A stretch of 64,000 nt of DNA, taken from the NCBI GenBank assembly GCA_035633215.1, contig DASQFI010000045.1:164828-228827 (forward strand). Direction: 5' to 3'. The stretch comes from DASQFI01 sp035633215 (GTDB lineage Bacteria; Acidobacteriota; Vicinamibacteria; Vicinamibacterales; SCN-69-37). Both the position numbers and the translations under genes were made by a program. Of this stretch, positions 43,436 to 52,256 are shown one piece after another (position 1 is the stretch's first letter; every line of letters begins with the position of its first letter). A model generated the notes under the pieces. The model ran no database searches. It saw only the letters and a program-made list of their open reading frames with translations, and was not told the origin of the DNA.

Positions 43436-46400
43436 ATGTCCGCAGAACGAGAAACGGCCAGATCGCTTGAAGAAGCGCTTCGCGACGCTCTGGAGTCATT
43501 CTTCCTTGCCGACCGCGGCACACTCCAAGCCGAGACCTATCAGACCATTTTCATAGGGAAGGGCGCTCGAAAGGGGCGAGAGATCGCTGATGACCTTACG
43601 AAGCGTGTATCCGCTGACGAATTAGCCCAATACCTATACTTCAGCGTTGGTGGCGCCGACGGCTCGGAGGCTGCCTGGATCCTTGAAAACACACCAATCG
43701 CGTACGCCGTAATGGTTGACTACAGCCAGGCCGCATGTGATCTCGCGCGAGTGAAGAGCCAATCCATATCGGCCAGCCTCGGTAAGTCATTCAAGACGAT
43801 TTGCGGCGACGCCACGCAAAGGCTTGGGGAAGCCCTCGCGTTCAGTCGGGACTGGCGAACCCGTGGGTGTGTCAGCGGTATCGTCGTGTCCGCCCAGTCT
43901 GTCTTGCATGAACTGCCATTTCGTAGCCCCGGTTTCAAGATGAGCACGTACTTTGGCCAGATCTTCGCCGGCTGGGCAAACGCGTTTCTATACTGCCGCG
44001 AGCCGTGCCAACCTCAGAACTGGCCCAGCCCGGTTCAGATGAAACTCCGTGACCTGAGCGGCGGGACACTTGCAGGCGTAGCCCGGCTGATTAAGTCTCA
44101 GCTGAGTGGTTTCGCCGGCTCAATTACCGAGGTTCCTGACGATTACGTAGAAATGGACGCCGCGCTCGCCCTGGAGACCCTGTTTAAGGTGTTGTACTTT
44201 TTGGACAGTGATTTTGAGTACGAGATGGGTGAGCGGCTAACAAGCTTCGAACCTGAAGTTGTGAGAAACCAGCTTCAGATGTACCTGGGACCAAACAGCG
44301 TTCGCGTCGACTACATCATGAGTGACCACTTTGAGAGGGAGTATCGAAGATTGGTGGTCGGCGTGCGAGATCCAGCGACGGGCCAAGAGTTAGGCATGCC
44401 GAACTCATTCGTTCGCATCGTTGGTGAAAGAAAAGATCACCCCGTAACGAAGGACGTGAGGAAGATTCGCGACACCACTAACCTCGGCTTCACTATAGAC
44501 GCTGGAATGTTTCATGGTCGGGTTGATGAGCTGCGGCGCATCCGCGAGTGGCTCAGCCAATCTCCACCCCGCGCCTGGTTGATTCGTGGTCTTGCTGGTC
44601 AGGGCAAAAGCGAGGTTGCCAGACGTTATGCAATCGACGCTGTGGCAAGCGTAAGCACTGACGTCATCGGGGTGAGCCTCTACCACTCTTCTGGCGTTGA
44701 CGACGTGATCGAGAGGATTGCAGCACCGATCTTTGGAGCCATACCGCAGCCTACGCAGGAGCGCGTCCGCCGGATACTGGAGTTCTGCCGCTCCAAGGAG
44801 CTGCTGTTAATCGTCGACGGTCTTGAGCGTGAACAGGACACCCGGGATGGACCACCTGGTGCCGGGTCGGTTGCGCGTGGGCCGCTGCAGGATTTGTTGT
44901 ATGGGCTGATGGGCCCGGAGAGTAAGGCGCGTTTGTTGCTCACGAGCCAGCTCGATGTGGTTGGTATAGATCCGCTCGGAAGGCTGAGAACTGAAATGCT
45001 CCTGCCGCTGTCTCCAACTGATGGAATAAATCTGCTGCGAGTACCTGGCGGCAAGGAGGCTGATGAACTGCTGAAAAGCGTCTCCGTTGCCCTCGAGGGA
45101 CATCCTCTTAGCCTTACGGCAGCTCAGAGAATCATTCGCGCGTTTGGTGCGGAGGACTTGCTCGGCTTGGTCGCCAAGGTCTCGGGTGACGCGAAGGTTC
45201 GGCGGATCCTGCGTCGATACAGAGATTCGTTGTCCCGCGAGGCTTTGACATTGGTTCGCGTTGTGTCAGCTTGTGCCGGCTCGATTTCGGACGCGACCAT
45301 GCAAATGGTTTTGACCACTGGCTTGACGGCGCCATTGAACAAGGCGTCTTTCGACAGTGCCAAGAAGGAATGTGAGGGTGTGCTTTGGAACGATGAGCGG
45401 GGCCGATTGGACGTTCACCCGATCGTTCGCGCGGTTTTTCAAGAAGAGTGGCTCGAGTCCCAGCAGAAGCAAGCGCGGCGGGTCCATAAGAAACTCGCGG
45501 AGTTATTTGAGCGCCATGCAAATGAAGCCCTCAAGCGACCAAATCCAACCTCGGCAGAACTGGAGCCTGTTCTGGGTGCTATGCATCATCGCCTTAGCCG
45601 AGGAGAGGTTCTCGCGGCAAGTCTCATGTTTTGGCGAATGATGAAAGCTGGCGGAAATTTCCATATCGTGCACACCTTGGGCGTTTGGAGCTTTCTTCGT
45701 GATGCGGGCCTGTTGTTTTTGCGAGATAGAGATCCGGACCAACTTGCCCGCGATTTAGGGCCATCGGGAGCCTGCCCGCTTCTTTCGAACATCAGCGCTG
45801 CCGAACTTGCGCTGGCGCACCCGGAAAACGCGTTGGTGTGGGCCGGGCGGGCGCGAGACATTGCCGCAATGGCGGCGTCAAAGACCAAGCCGAAGGACGT
45901 CGCGACGAGGACCTCTCTCTGGTCTCTCGCACAGAACGCAGGCCAGATATGCATCAATGCTTACGGATGGTTGGGCCTACTTGGAGATGCGGAGACCGAG
46001 GCGGACCGAGGTGTGACCTTCGCGGAGAAGTCTCGGGCGAAGCCAGCGGTCACAACATTGGGTTCCGTCCCTGAGGTGCTCGTAGCTTGGAGGGCGGCGT
46101 TGTGGGCTGCGTCTTATGCCTACTCGGCTCGTGGGCGCCTCAAGCTGTGGAAAGGCCTGTATACTTCAGCTCTGGTGGATATGGAACACGCCGTCAATGT
46201 CTTTGCCGATGTATCCCAAGAGTTGAAGATGGAGTCGCTGGTTGCGTGGCAGGGAATGGACCACGTTGAGTGCCTTCTATTGCTTGATCGCGATAAGAAC
46301 AGACGACGCGCACTAGAAGTGCATACTAAGAATCTGAAGTGGTGTGAGGAACGGAACCGCAGGGACCGTACGCTGCGCTTAGTGATTGAACGGGCAATGT

Positions 46401-46780
46401 TGGAGCGGCTAGACGGAAGGGATGGGAAGGCGTTTGACCTTCTCAGTTCTGTTCGTGACCAATTTGCCGTTGTTGAAGATGTGGAGTTACGTATTCATTT
46501 GCATCTTGAGCTTGCAAGGTGTCACTTGACTTTTGGCGGTCGAGAACAGGCCACGGCGGCTGCGCGAGTCGCACTCGACTTCGCTACGCGGAAAGGGCAT
46601 GTGCTCGCTATGGCCGACGCCCTTGCGCTGGCAGCAGAGGCCGAACCCCAAGTGGAGGCCCGGCGGAACGACATCAGGGATCTTAGTGAAATCGTGGACG
46701 GTCGAGGTTACGGCCGTAGGAAAAGCGATCTCGAGATGCTAAGGGCCGGAAGGCGGCCGGTTTTGGAAATAGGAGTCTGA
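43436..46780 (+). CDS. Methyltransferase-like / STAND NTPase / TPR fusion protein
   Basis: The 1,114-aa product has three parts. Residues about 65-300 resemble a class I methyltransferase: YFSVGGADGSEAA as the SAM loop, VMVDYSQAA with acidic Asp95, ICGDATQRL and VVSAQSVLHELP. Residues about 355-650 are a STAND/NB-ARC-type NTPase: FHGRVDELRRIREWL, Walker A GLAGQGKS (385-392), Walker B LLLIVDG (456-462) and the sensor-like RLLLTSQLD. The rest, about 690-1090, is helical and TPR-like. STAND proteins sense a partner with their repeats and switch on an N-terminal effector. A methyltransferase-like effector in this slot is unusual. It stands alone at the left of the island; codon use is less GC-biased than the chromosome. 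Confidence 0.75.
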   Translation: MSAERETARSLEEALRDALESFFLADRGTLQAETYQTIFIGKGARKGREIADDLTKRVSADELAQYLYFSVGGADGSEAAWILENTPIAYAVMVDYSQAACDLARVKSQSISASLGKSFKTICGDATQRLGEALAFSRDWRTRGCVSGIVVSAQSVLHELPFRSPGFKMSTYFGQIFAGWANAFLYCREPCQPQNWPSPVQMKLRDLSGGTLAGVARLIKSQLSGFAGSITEVPDDYVEMDAALALETLFKVLYFLDSDFEYEMGERLTSFEPEVVRNQLQMYLGPNSVRVDYIMSDHFEREYRRLVVGVRDPATGQELGMPNSFVRIVGERKDHPVTKDVRKIRDTTNLGFTIDAGMFHGRVDELRRIREWLSQSPPRAWLIRGLAGQGKSEVARRYAIDAVASVSTDVIGVSLYHSSGVDDVIERIAAPIFGAIPQPTQERVRRILEFCRSKELLLIVDGLEREQDTRDGPPGAGSVARGPLQDLLYGLMGPESKARLLLTSQLDVVGIDPLGRLRTEMLLPLSPTDGINLLRVPGGKEADELLKSVSVALEGHPLSLTAAQRIIRAFGAEDLLGLVAKVSGDAKVRRILRRYRDSLSREALTLVRVVSACAGSISDATMQMVLTTGLTAPLNKASFDSAKKECEGVLWNDERGRLDVHPIVRAVFQEEWLESQQKQARRVHKKLAELFERHANEALKRPNPTSAELEPVLGAMHHRLSRGEVLAASLMFWRMMKAGGNFHIVHTLGVWSFLRDAGLLFLRDRDPDQLARDLGPSGACPLLSNISAAELALAHPENALVWAGRARDIAAMAASKTKPKDVATRTSLWSLAQNAGQICINAYGWLGLLGDAETEADRGVTFAEKSRAKPAVTTLGSVPEVLVAWRAALWAASYAYSARGRLKLWKGLYTSALVDMEHAVNVFADVSQELKMESLVAWQGMDHVECLLLLDRDKNRRRALEVHTKNLKWCEERNRRDRTLRLVIERAMLERLDGRDGKAFDLLSSVRDQFAVVEDVELRIHLHLELARCHLTFGGREQATAAARVALDFATRKGHVLAMADALALAAEAEPQVEARRNDIRDLSEIVDGRGYGRRKSDLEMLRAGRRPVLEIGV

Positions 46781-47094
46781 TGGGAGCTGGTCGTTGAGTT
46801 GCGTTCGTTGTCTTAGGTCGGCCTGCTGACGGTCAGTTCATTACTTTGGCCACACGAACGTGACAACCACGAACACGTACCTGGCCGGGTCGCCTGCCTT
46901 CGCAGAAGCCGAGCTTCGGGCTTTCGAGGAGAAGCGAAAGATATCCGCGAGCGTTTCTCAGTCTGACCACGACGCCTCAGAAGTGGAGCAAACGCCGCAA
47001 GCGGTTCACTAGAAAGACCGGAGCCTTTGGGCTTCGCGGGATCTGAGGCTAGCCGTCTCTTTTTTCGTACGACCTTGCCGCTGTCTTCTTAAAG
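46781..47094. other. Intergenic stretch between STAND gene and IS66 element
   Basis: No clear gene. A GTG frame at 46860-47012 would encode 50 aa (charged, helical, rich in Ala/Glu/Ser) but has no recognisable start signal, so I do not call it. CCTTTGGGCTTCGCGGG and a T-run near 47030-47065 might be transcription-end signals for the STAND gene. Confidence 0.4.
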
Positions 47095-48642
47095 GTAACA
47101 GTTCAGGGGGTCTGTACAAGTTGAGGCGATCGGCGTACCGTCTGACGCGTGACGGGCCCGAAATCGCGGCCACGCCGGCGGGACACCGAGGAACGCCTGA
47201 AGCAGGAGATTGAGCGGCTGCGCCGCGAACTCGCCGAGCGGGAACGGGAAGTGGCCGAGCAGGCCAAGCGGATCAAGGACCTCGAACACGAGCTCGCCCT
47301 GCACCAACAGAATTCCACCACGACCTCCAAGCCACCGTCCTCCGATGGGCTGGCCGGCCAGCAACGGATGCGCGGTCGCCGACAGAAGAGCCGGCGCCCG
47401 CGAGGCGCGCAACCGGGTCATCCGGGGCATTGCCGCCCGCTGGTCTCGCTCGATCGCGTCAACGTGACGGTCGACGTTCAGCCGACCGCGTGCCGCCAGT
47501 GCGCGCACGTGCTGCACGCGCGCGACGAGCGCGGGGACCCGCGCCGGCATCAAGTGACCGAGCTGCCGCCGATCGAGGCCCACATCACCGAATACCGCTG
47601 TCATCGACGCGTCTGTGCCGCCTGTGGCGCGACCACGCTGGCGGCGTTGCCCGACGAGGGGGTCGGGCAGTTTGGGCCGCAGCTCACGGCCCTGATTGCG
47701 TATCTGACGATGGTCTGTCGGATGCCGCGGCTGGTGGTGCAGCGGTTCCTCGAGGGCGTGCTGCAGATCCCGATCAGTCTGGGGAGCACCCAAGCGGCGT
47801 GGGAAGAAGCCAGTGCGGCGGTCGGCGCGCCCTATGCCGAGCTGGAAGCCGCGTTGCCGCAGGAACCGGTCGTCAACGCCGACGAGACCGGGCACCGGAC
47901 CAACGGCGCCAAACGGTGGCTCTGGGTGTTCGTGGCCCACACGTTCGTCTTCTATCGGATTGCCGCGTCCCGCGGCTCCGAGGTGTTGCGGGCCGTACTG
48001 GGGGAGACATTCACCGGCGTGCTCGGCAGTGATCGCCTGCCCAGCTATCTCAAATGTGTGGCCGAGCAGCGCCAGCTGTGCTGGGCCCATCTGACGCGAA
48101 ATCTTCTCAGCGCCCTCGACCTGGCGACGACACCCTCGGCGAAGCGCTTCTGCCGGGAGGCGCTCGTCCTCACGCGTCGCCTGTTTCGCTTGTGGCATCG
48201 CTACCGGGGCGATCCGACCATCCGGGGCGCACCGTTGACGCGGCCGGAATTGATCGCGAAAGCGCTCCCGATCGAGAAGGCCTTCTTCCGTCTCGGCGAG
48301 CGGTACCTCGACGCCGCCTCCGCCGACGTGCGCAATCTCGCCTACGCGCTATTCGTACACAACCAGCACTTCTTTACGTTCGTGCACAAGCCGGGGGTGG
48401 CGCCGACTAACAACGTCTCCGAACGCGCCCTCAGGACGGCGGTCCAATGGCGAAAGATCAGTTTCGGTACGCGCAGCGAGGAGGGTGAGCGAGCGGTCGA
48501 GCGACTGGCTGACCATCGCGCGCACGTGTCAACAGCAGGAACTCAATGTCCTCGTCTACCTGACCGCGGCCATCGCCGCGTACCGCCGCCGTCACCCAGT
48601 CGCGTCCTTGCTACGCAGGCCGCAGACCCCCTGAACTGTTAC
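47095..48642 (+). mobile_element. IS66-family insertion sequence
   Basis: The element is bounded by perfect 20-bp inverted repeats, 47095-47114 and 48623-48642 (GTAACAGTTCAGGGGGTCTG and its complement), giving 1,548 bp with a single transposase gene. The native transposase stop falls inside the right repeat. No clear target-site duplication is visible beside the repeats. Confidence 0.85.
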
Positions 48643-48648
48643 TCTTAA
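47149..48648 (+). CDS. IS66-family transposase, C-terminus frameshifted
   Basis: The 499-aa frame starts at a GTG. It has an N-terminal leucine-zipper-like coil, a linker (TSKPPSSDG), a CxxC zinc-binding pair (CRQCAHV, CAACGATT) and catalytic DDE positions in NADETGHR, GSDRLPSY and NNVSERALR. Near 48509 a surplus base shifts the frame: the expected tail ERLLTIARTCQQQ and YLTAAIAAYRRRHPV is encoded in the +1 frame and ends at TGA 48632-48634, inside the right inverted repeat. The in-frame tail is therefore abnormal and the enzyme may be inactive, unless the base is a sequencing error. Confidence 0.85.
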   Translation: MTGPKSRPRRRDTEERLKQEIERLRRELAEREREVAEQAKRIKDLEHELALHQQNSTTTSKPPSSDGLAGQQRMRGRRQKSRRPRGAQPGHPGHCRPLVSLDRVNVTVDVQPTACRQCAHVLHARDERGDPRRHQVTELPPIEAHITEYRCHRRVCAACGATTLAALPDEGVGQFGPQLTALIAYLTMVCRMPRLVVQRFLEGVLQIPISLGSTQAAWEEASAAVGAPYAELEAALPQEPVVNADETGHRTNGAKRWLWVFVAHTFVFYRIAASRGSEVLRAVLGETFTGVLGSDRLPSYLKCVAEQRQLCWAHLTRNLLSALDLATTPSAKRFCREALVLTRRLFRLWHRYRGDPTIRGAPLTRPELIAKALPIEKAFFRLGERYLDAASADVRNLAYALFVHNQHFFTFVHKPGVAPTNNVSERALRTAVQWRKISFGTRSEEGERAVERLADHRAHVSTAGTQCPRLPDRGHRRVPPPSPSRVLATQAADPLNCYS

Positions 48649-48830
48649 AGATTCCTTCAACACGACAGGCAGCTGCCCTCGGCCGACGAAGCCCAGATGC
48701 CAAGAACGAGGCGCTTGTCCAGGCTGTGCACATCCGCCGGTCAGATCTCGTTGAACTGGCCGTAACACATCCGGTGTGCGGCATCGGACAGCGGGCTCTG
48801 GATGCCGCCAATGGAACCGGATCGATCAGG

Positions 48831-49886
48831 TTAGGATGGCTGCGATGCCCACTTGATCCAGCCGCCATGGGGATCGCAGCGAGCGAGCAGGCGTCCTTCG
48901 AGGCGGTCGCCCAGGTACCGGATGAGTCGGAGTTGCGGCGACAATTCGCGAGGGGAAGGGCCTTTCGAGTATTCGAGTGAGATGCGCGTCAACGCTCGCC
49001 GCCTGGACTGTGCGATCAACAGGGCATCGATCCTAGCTTTCGACTCGAGCGTCAGCTGGTTGAAGGTGAAACTGTGGAAAACGCACGCTCGTGCCCCACG
49101 CGGGATCAGGGAAAGCTGCTCCTCGAGTACGTCGACAGCGTTTCCGCGGACGAGCGGCGGCGGATGCGCTCGGGCCACCTCGATTGCGCTTCTTAGCAAA
49201 CAAGCGCGGTCCCGGTGCTCAGGCCAGACCAGGGCTAGCAGCCATCGAGCTGACGCGCGACTCCGTACGTCGACAGGCTGAAGATCGATGCCGACGCGGA
49301 AACTGACAACGGGAAGGTGCGCTGGAAGGGGCGGTGGACACCCGCGTACTGTGCACGCGAGTTGCACCGTCGCAGCCTCATCGCCTAATCGGCGGCCATC
49401 GTAGCGATAGCCGTAGCGATCCCAAAGTAAATTCAAGCCAGCGCTCGCTCCAATCTCGATGAGACCAAGCGAGGCGGCGCCTCCTTGATTCGCGACCAGA
49501 GCGAACGCCGGAAGGAGGCACGCCGAGCGGCGTACCTCGTTTGTTTGGACGAGCCTCGTCCTTAGCAGACGACGAATCTGAGTGTGGCGTGTTCGACAGA
49601 ACGCGTGAAAAACGGGAAATGGGTCGCCCGATGACCATCGGACTCCCGCCAAGTCCGGGTAGAAGCGACCCAAGGCCGCTGTAGGGTCTAGGAGGAGCAG
49701 ATAGTGAACGGCGGCAAGAAACAGGTTTGGCACGGGCACTTGGCGCGTGTTCGACGCACCTATCCGGGCCAGTGCGAGAAGCTCGCGGTCGCTTGCGATC
49801 CCTAGCGCAAGTCTCTCGTAAAGCGGCGAGGAGCCGTGACATTCGTCGCGAGCGAAGCGTTGGAAGCGCGCGGCAAGATCGGTCAC
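48831..49886 (-). CDS. DUF2332 family protein
   Basis: This 351-aa protein carries the DUF2332 signature IEIGASAGLNLLWDRYGYRY (about 143-162), which looks like a methyltransferase-type nucleotide loop, and later VVSFRVGIDLQPVDV. The family is uncharacterised. Its GTG start shares GTGA with the stop of the PhyH gene. It is the last of four genes coupled by identical 4-bp overlaps, which argues that it acts in the same pathway. Confidence 0.82.
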   Translation of the reverse strand: MTDLAARFQRFARDECHGSSPLYERLALGIASDRELLALARIGASNTRQVPVPNLFLAAVHYLLLLDPTAALGRFYPDLAGVRWSSGDPFPVFHAFCRTRHTQIRRLLRTRLVQTNEVRRSACLLPAFALVANQGGAASLGLIEIGASAGLNLLWDRYGYRYDGRRLGDEAATVQLACTVRGCPPPLPAHLPVVSFRVGIDLQPVDVRSRASARWLLALVWPEHRDRACLLRSAIEVARAHPPPLVRGNAVDVLEEQLSLIPRGARACVFHSFTFNQLTLESKARIDALLIAQSRRRALTRISLEYSKGPSPRELSPQLRLIRYLGDRLEGRLLARCDPHGGWIKWASQPS

Positions 49887-50656
49887 GCAGGTCTAGCGGA
49901 CTCGACAGCCAACCCCCATCGTTCTACTTCTCGCACGACCGACGCCGGATAATTGGCGGGATACTGGACGTTGGCCATCTCTGCGTACCGCGGCACAATC
50001 CGCACCTCGCCGTCGCGCATCACTGTGGAGCGTCGGATGAGATGACGCATGAAATCGTCGATGGCCGCGCTCGCGCAGGCGACAGTCCAATGAATTCCGA
50101 ACTTCAACCGCACCGGGGCGTCAGTCGCGGGCGTGCCGCGGTGGAGCAGTCGAGCATCCCACACGACAAGATCACCGGCCTTATTGCCGATGGAATGGCG
50201 GGCTTGCACCTGTTCCAAAAGTCTCTGCGTTAGGGTCGTCCCGTCGGTGACCGGCGGTAAAACGTGCGAGCCGGGAACGACGTCCAACCCTCCCCCACTT
50301 TTGAGATCGTTGTCCTGCAAGTACACAGCGCATTGCACGAAGGTCGTCTGCGGATCCCGTGCATCGGCATTCTTGAATCCAGCGTCGATGTGCCAATCTG
50401 CATATAGGCCAGATCGGACGGTGAAGTTCGGAAACAGATGGCAACCGAAACCCAGTAGCAACGTAAGAGTATCGATGACAGGCTCGGAAAATGGTAATGC
50501 CGATAGCGACGGATTCGCTAAGAATCGTGAAACGAGCATCTCGCGATCGCCGGTTTCGTGATAAGCCGTATCGCAGATCTCGCGCAGTTGTTGCACTTGT
50601 GGCGCGGAAAGCAGCGGCCGACACATGTACCCTGTCCGTTGAAAGGCGTCAATCAC
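49883..50656 (-). CDS. PhyH-family Fe(II)/2-oxoglutarate dioxygenase
   Basis: The 257-aa product has the PhyH jelly-roll pattern: HxD iron ligands His89 and Asp91 (DWHIDAG), the distal ligand His172 (LLHRGTP) and Arg183 for 2-oxoglutarate (VRLKFG). It should hydroxylate or otherwise oxidise a small substrate. The start GTG overlaps the RidA stop and the stop overlaps the DUF2332 start. In natural-product clusters such enzymes often modify amino-acid-derived groups. Confidence 0.85.
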   Translation of the reverse strand: MIDAFQRTGYMCRPLLSAPQVQQLREICDTAYHETGDREMLVSRFLANPSLSALPFSEPVIDTLTLLLGFGCHLFPNFTVRSGLYADWHIDAGFKNADARDPQTTFVQCAVYLQDNDLKSGGGLDVVPGSHVLPPVTDGTTLTQRLLEQVQARHSIGNKAGDLVVWDARLLHRGTPATDAPVRLKFGIHWTVACASAAIDDFMRHLIRRSTVMRDGEVRIVPRYAEMANVQYPANYPASVVREVERWGLAVESARPA

Positions 50657-51057
50657 TGGCGTCCTCGATAGGCTTCTGAAATGATCTCGATGAGCGCGCC
50701 GCCGCGCAGCCTGAATCCAGCCAAGGTGGTGCGCGCCGGTCGATGGATGCCTAGCACTGATGCATACACCTCATTGAATGCGGCGTAATCCACAGGATCG
50801 GCCAAGCAACACTGCATTCGCGTCACGTGTGACCAGTTGAGCCTTAATTCGCTCAGGATCGTCTCGATGTTTAGCAGTACTTGGCGTGTCTGCGCCGCAA
50901 TCTCGCCTTCGATGCGATCCCCTGTCCCGGCCTTCCATGCCTTTTGTCCCGACAGAAACACAATTCCGTTATCGAGCTCGACCGCGTGACTGTAATGCCC
51001 AATCGCACTAGGAACGTCGCCCGAAAACTCCATGCATTCAATTCCGTGGTTATTCAC
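50653..51057 (-). CDS. RidA/YjgF-family protein
   Basis: This 134-aa protein is of usual size and has HAVELDNGIVFLSGQ and the substrate-binding Arg109 in HRPARTTL, followed by EIISEA. RidA proteins hydrolyse reactive enamines and imines, so it may handle an imine made by the adjacent ornithine-cyclodeaminase-like enzyme. It has GTGA overlaps on both sides. Confidence 0.85.
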   Translation of the reverse strand: MNNHGIECMEFSGDVPSAIGHYSHAVELDNGIVFLSGQKAWKAGTGDRIEGEIAAQTRQVLLNIETILSELRLNWSHVTRMQCCLADPVDYAAFNEVYASVLGIHRPARTTLAGFRLRGGALIEIISEAYRGRQ

Positions 51058-52010
51058 GAGGGGACCTCCTGGGCGGCCCGATCAAATACCTCACGAGCCA
51101 GCGCGACCTCAGTCCCTGCCAGCCCGAGAGAGACGTATACGGATCGACCTGTCAAGCGAGATGACGGCCTGTCGCGAAGGATTTCCGCGAGCGAGCGATG
51201 AGCCATTCCGTGGGACACAAGCTCCGAGCCAAGACGAGCCACCTCTTCCGGTGCATCGCTCACCAGGAGTGCGGCGCTTGCATGTACTGCGCGCGGCAAC
51301 TCGGAACCGCTCGTCAGCTTCGGACCAATGTGATTGATATGAACGTCCGATTTCAACCAGGCCTCGTCAAGGATTGGCTCCAGGCTGGACGTGGCGCACA
51401 CGAGCACATCGGCCCTTTCGACCACCTCTTTGGCCGTGTCAGCGACCCGCACATCGACGTCCGTTGTCATGCTCATCTTGCTAGCGAATCGCTTGCGGCG
51501 ATCATGGTCGCGGCAGTACACCAAGGCGTGCTCGAATGTCCGAACCGCAAGCGCGCCTGCCAGCTGCGTGGCCGCTTGGCGGCCACAACCTAGAATTCCG
51601 AGGACACGCGCCTCCGGTGGGGACATCACGCTCACGGCGATGCCGCCTAGCGCTCCAGTTCTCCATTCGCCCAATTCATCCCCGACAAAGATACCGCGAA
51701 TGGATCCGTCGTCGTCATTAAACACCACTGTTAGCTGACTGGGTTCGTCCCCCTGCGGCGTCCGAGTGTGATACACCCGTAGCCCGCTGCACCGCCCGAG
51801 GACGGCGCCGGCCGTGAGCACGAGTCCGTGCTCGCCGAGTTTCAGCATAAATCGCGGCGGGGACAGCAACTTACCACGATGGCAAGAGTCGAGAAATCCC
51901 CGCACGAGAGCGACCGCTTCCCACATGTGGAGAAACTTGTCCATCGACGCGTTTACCAGCACGATGGGTCCGCGCGGGGCTGACTGGCCTATTCTTGACA
52001 CGTGCACCAC
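51054..52010 (-). CDS. Ornithine cyclodeaminase/mu-crystallin family protein
   Basis: From a GTG at 52010 the product is 318 aa. The Rossmann NAD-binding loop is LGILGCGRQAATQL (137-150), and GEWRTGALGG matches the family's RTAA-type segment. Where relatives have a catalytic lysine (G-x-K-x-Y), this protein seems to have Arg78 (GLRVYHT), so chemistry may differ. Members make proline, imines or N-alkyl amino acids. It heads a four-gene operon facing away from the small-protein operon at 52041. Confidence 0.82.
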   Translation of the reverse strand: MVHVSRIGQSAPRGPIVLVNASMDKFLHMWEAVALVRGFLDSCHRGKLLSPPRFMLKLGEHGLVLTAGAVLGRCSGLRVYHTRTPQGDEPSQLTVVFNDDDGSIRGIFVGDELGEWRTGALGGIAVSVMSPPEARVLGILGCGRQAATQLAGALAVRTFEHALVYCRDHDRRKRFASKMSMTTDVDVRVADTAKEVVERADVLVCATSSLEPILDEAWLKSDVHINHIGPKLTSGSELPRAVHASAALLVSDAPEEVARLGSELVSHGMAHRSLAEILRDRPSSRLTGRSVYVSLGLAGTEVALAREVFDRAAQEVPS

Positions 52011-52040
52011 CTGGTGTTACCGTCGGCGGCGATTTCCCGA

Positions 52041-52235
52041 ATGGTACTATCAGACGACGTGAACTTGCGCAAGCTGGCGCAGAGTGAAATTGAGGCTCGA
52101 CTCGGCGTCACTGTCGAGGGACTTGCGCCCGAAGTGATTGACCGGATGTCGACAATGAGCGAAGAGGATCTGCGCCTGTTGCGACGCCTTCTCGATCGGG
52201 CGGTGCAGCAGGGTGTTCTCGTACAAGGCGGTTGA
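52041..52235 (+). CDS. Small acidic helical protein at the head of the biosynthetic operon
   Basis: From ATG 52041 the product is 64 aa (a GTG at 52002 would add 13). It is strongly helical and charged, with VNLRKLAQSEIEARLG, then LAPEVIDRMSTMSEED and a short tail ending LVQGG. No carrier-protein serine motif, cysteines or known RiPP leader are seen. Being first in an operon with GT2, RraA-like, SDR and ATP-grasp genes, it could be a scaffold, precursor or regulator. Unrecognised. Confidence 0.6.
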   Translation: MVLSDDVNLRKLAQSEIEARLGVTVEGLAPEVIDRMSTMSEEDLRLLRRLLDRAVQQGVLVQGG

Positions 52236-52256
52236 GAGAGCGCAATTTGGGGCCGT

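Noticed and set aside
46860..47012. A 50-aa GTG frame after the STAND gene
   Set aside because: No clear ribosome site, no family pattern; listed only within the gap description.
48657..48731. A 24-aa minus-strand frame from a GTG, with two C-terminal cysteines, downstream of the DUF2332 gene
   Set aside because: It looks like a possible peptide precursor but has a weak ribosome site, a stop four codons upstream and no sign of selection; too short to support.
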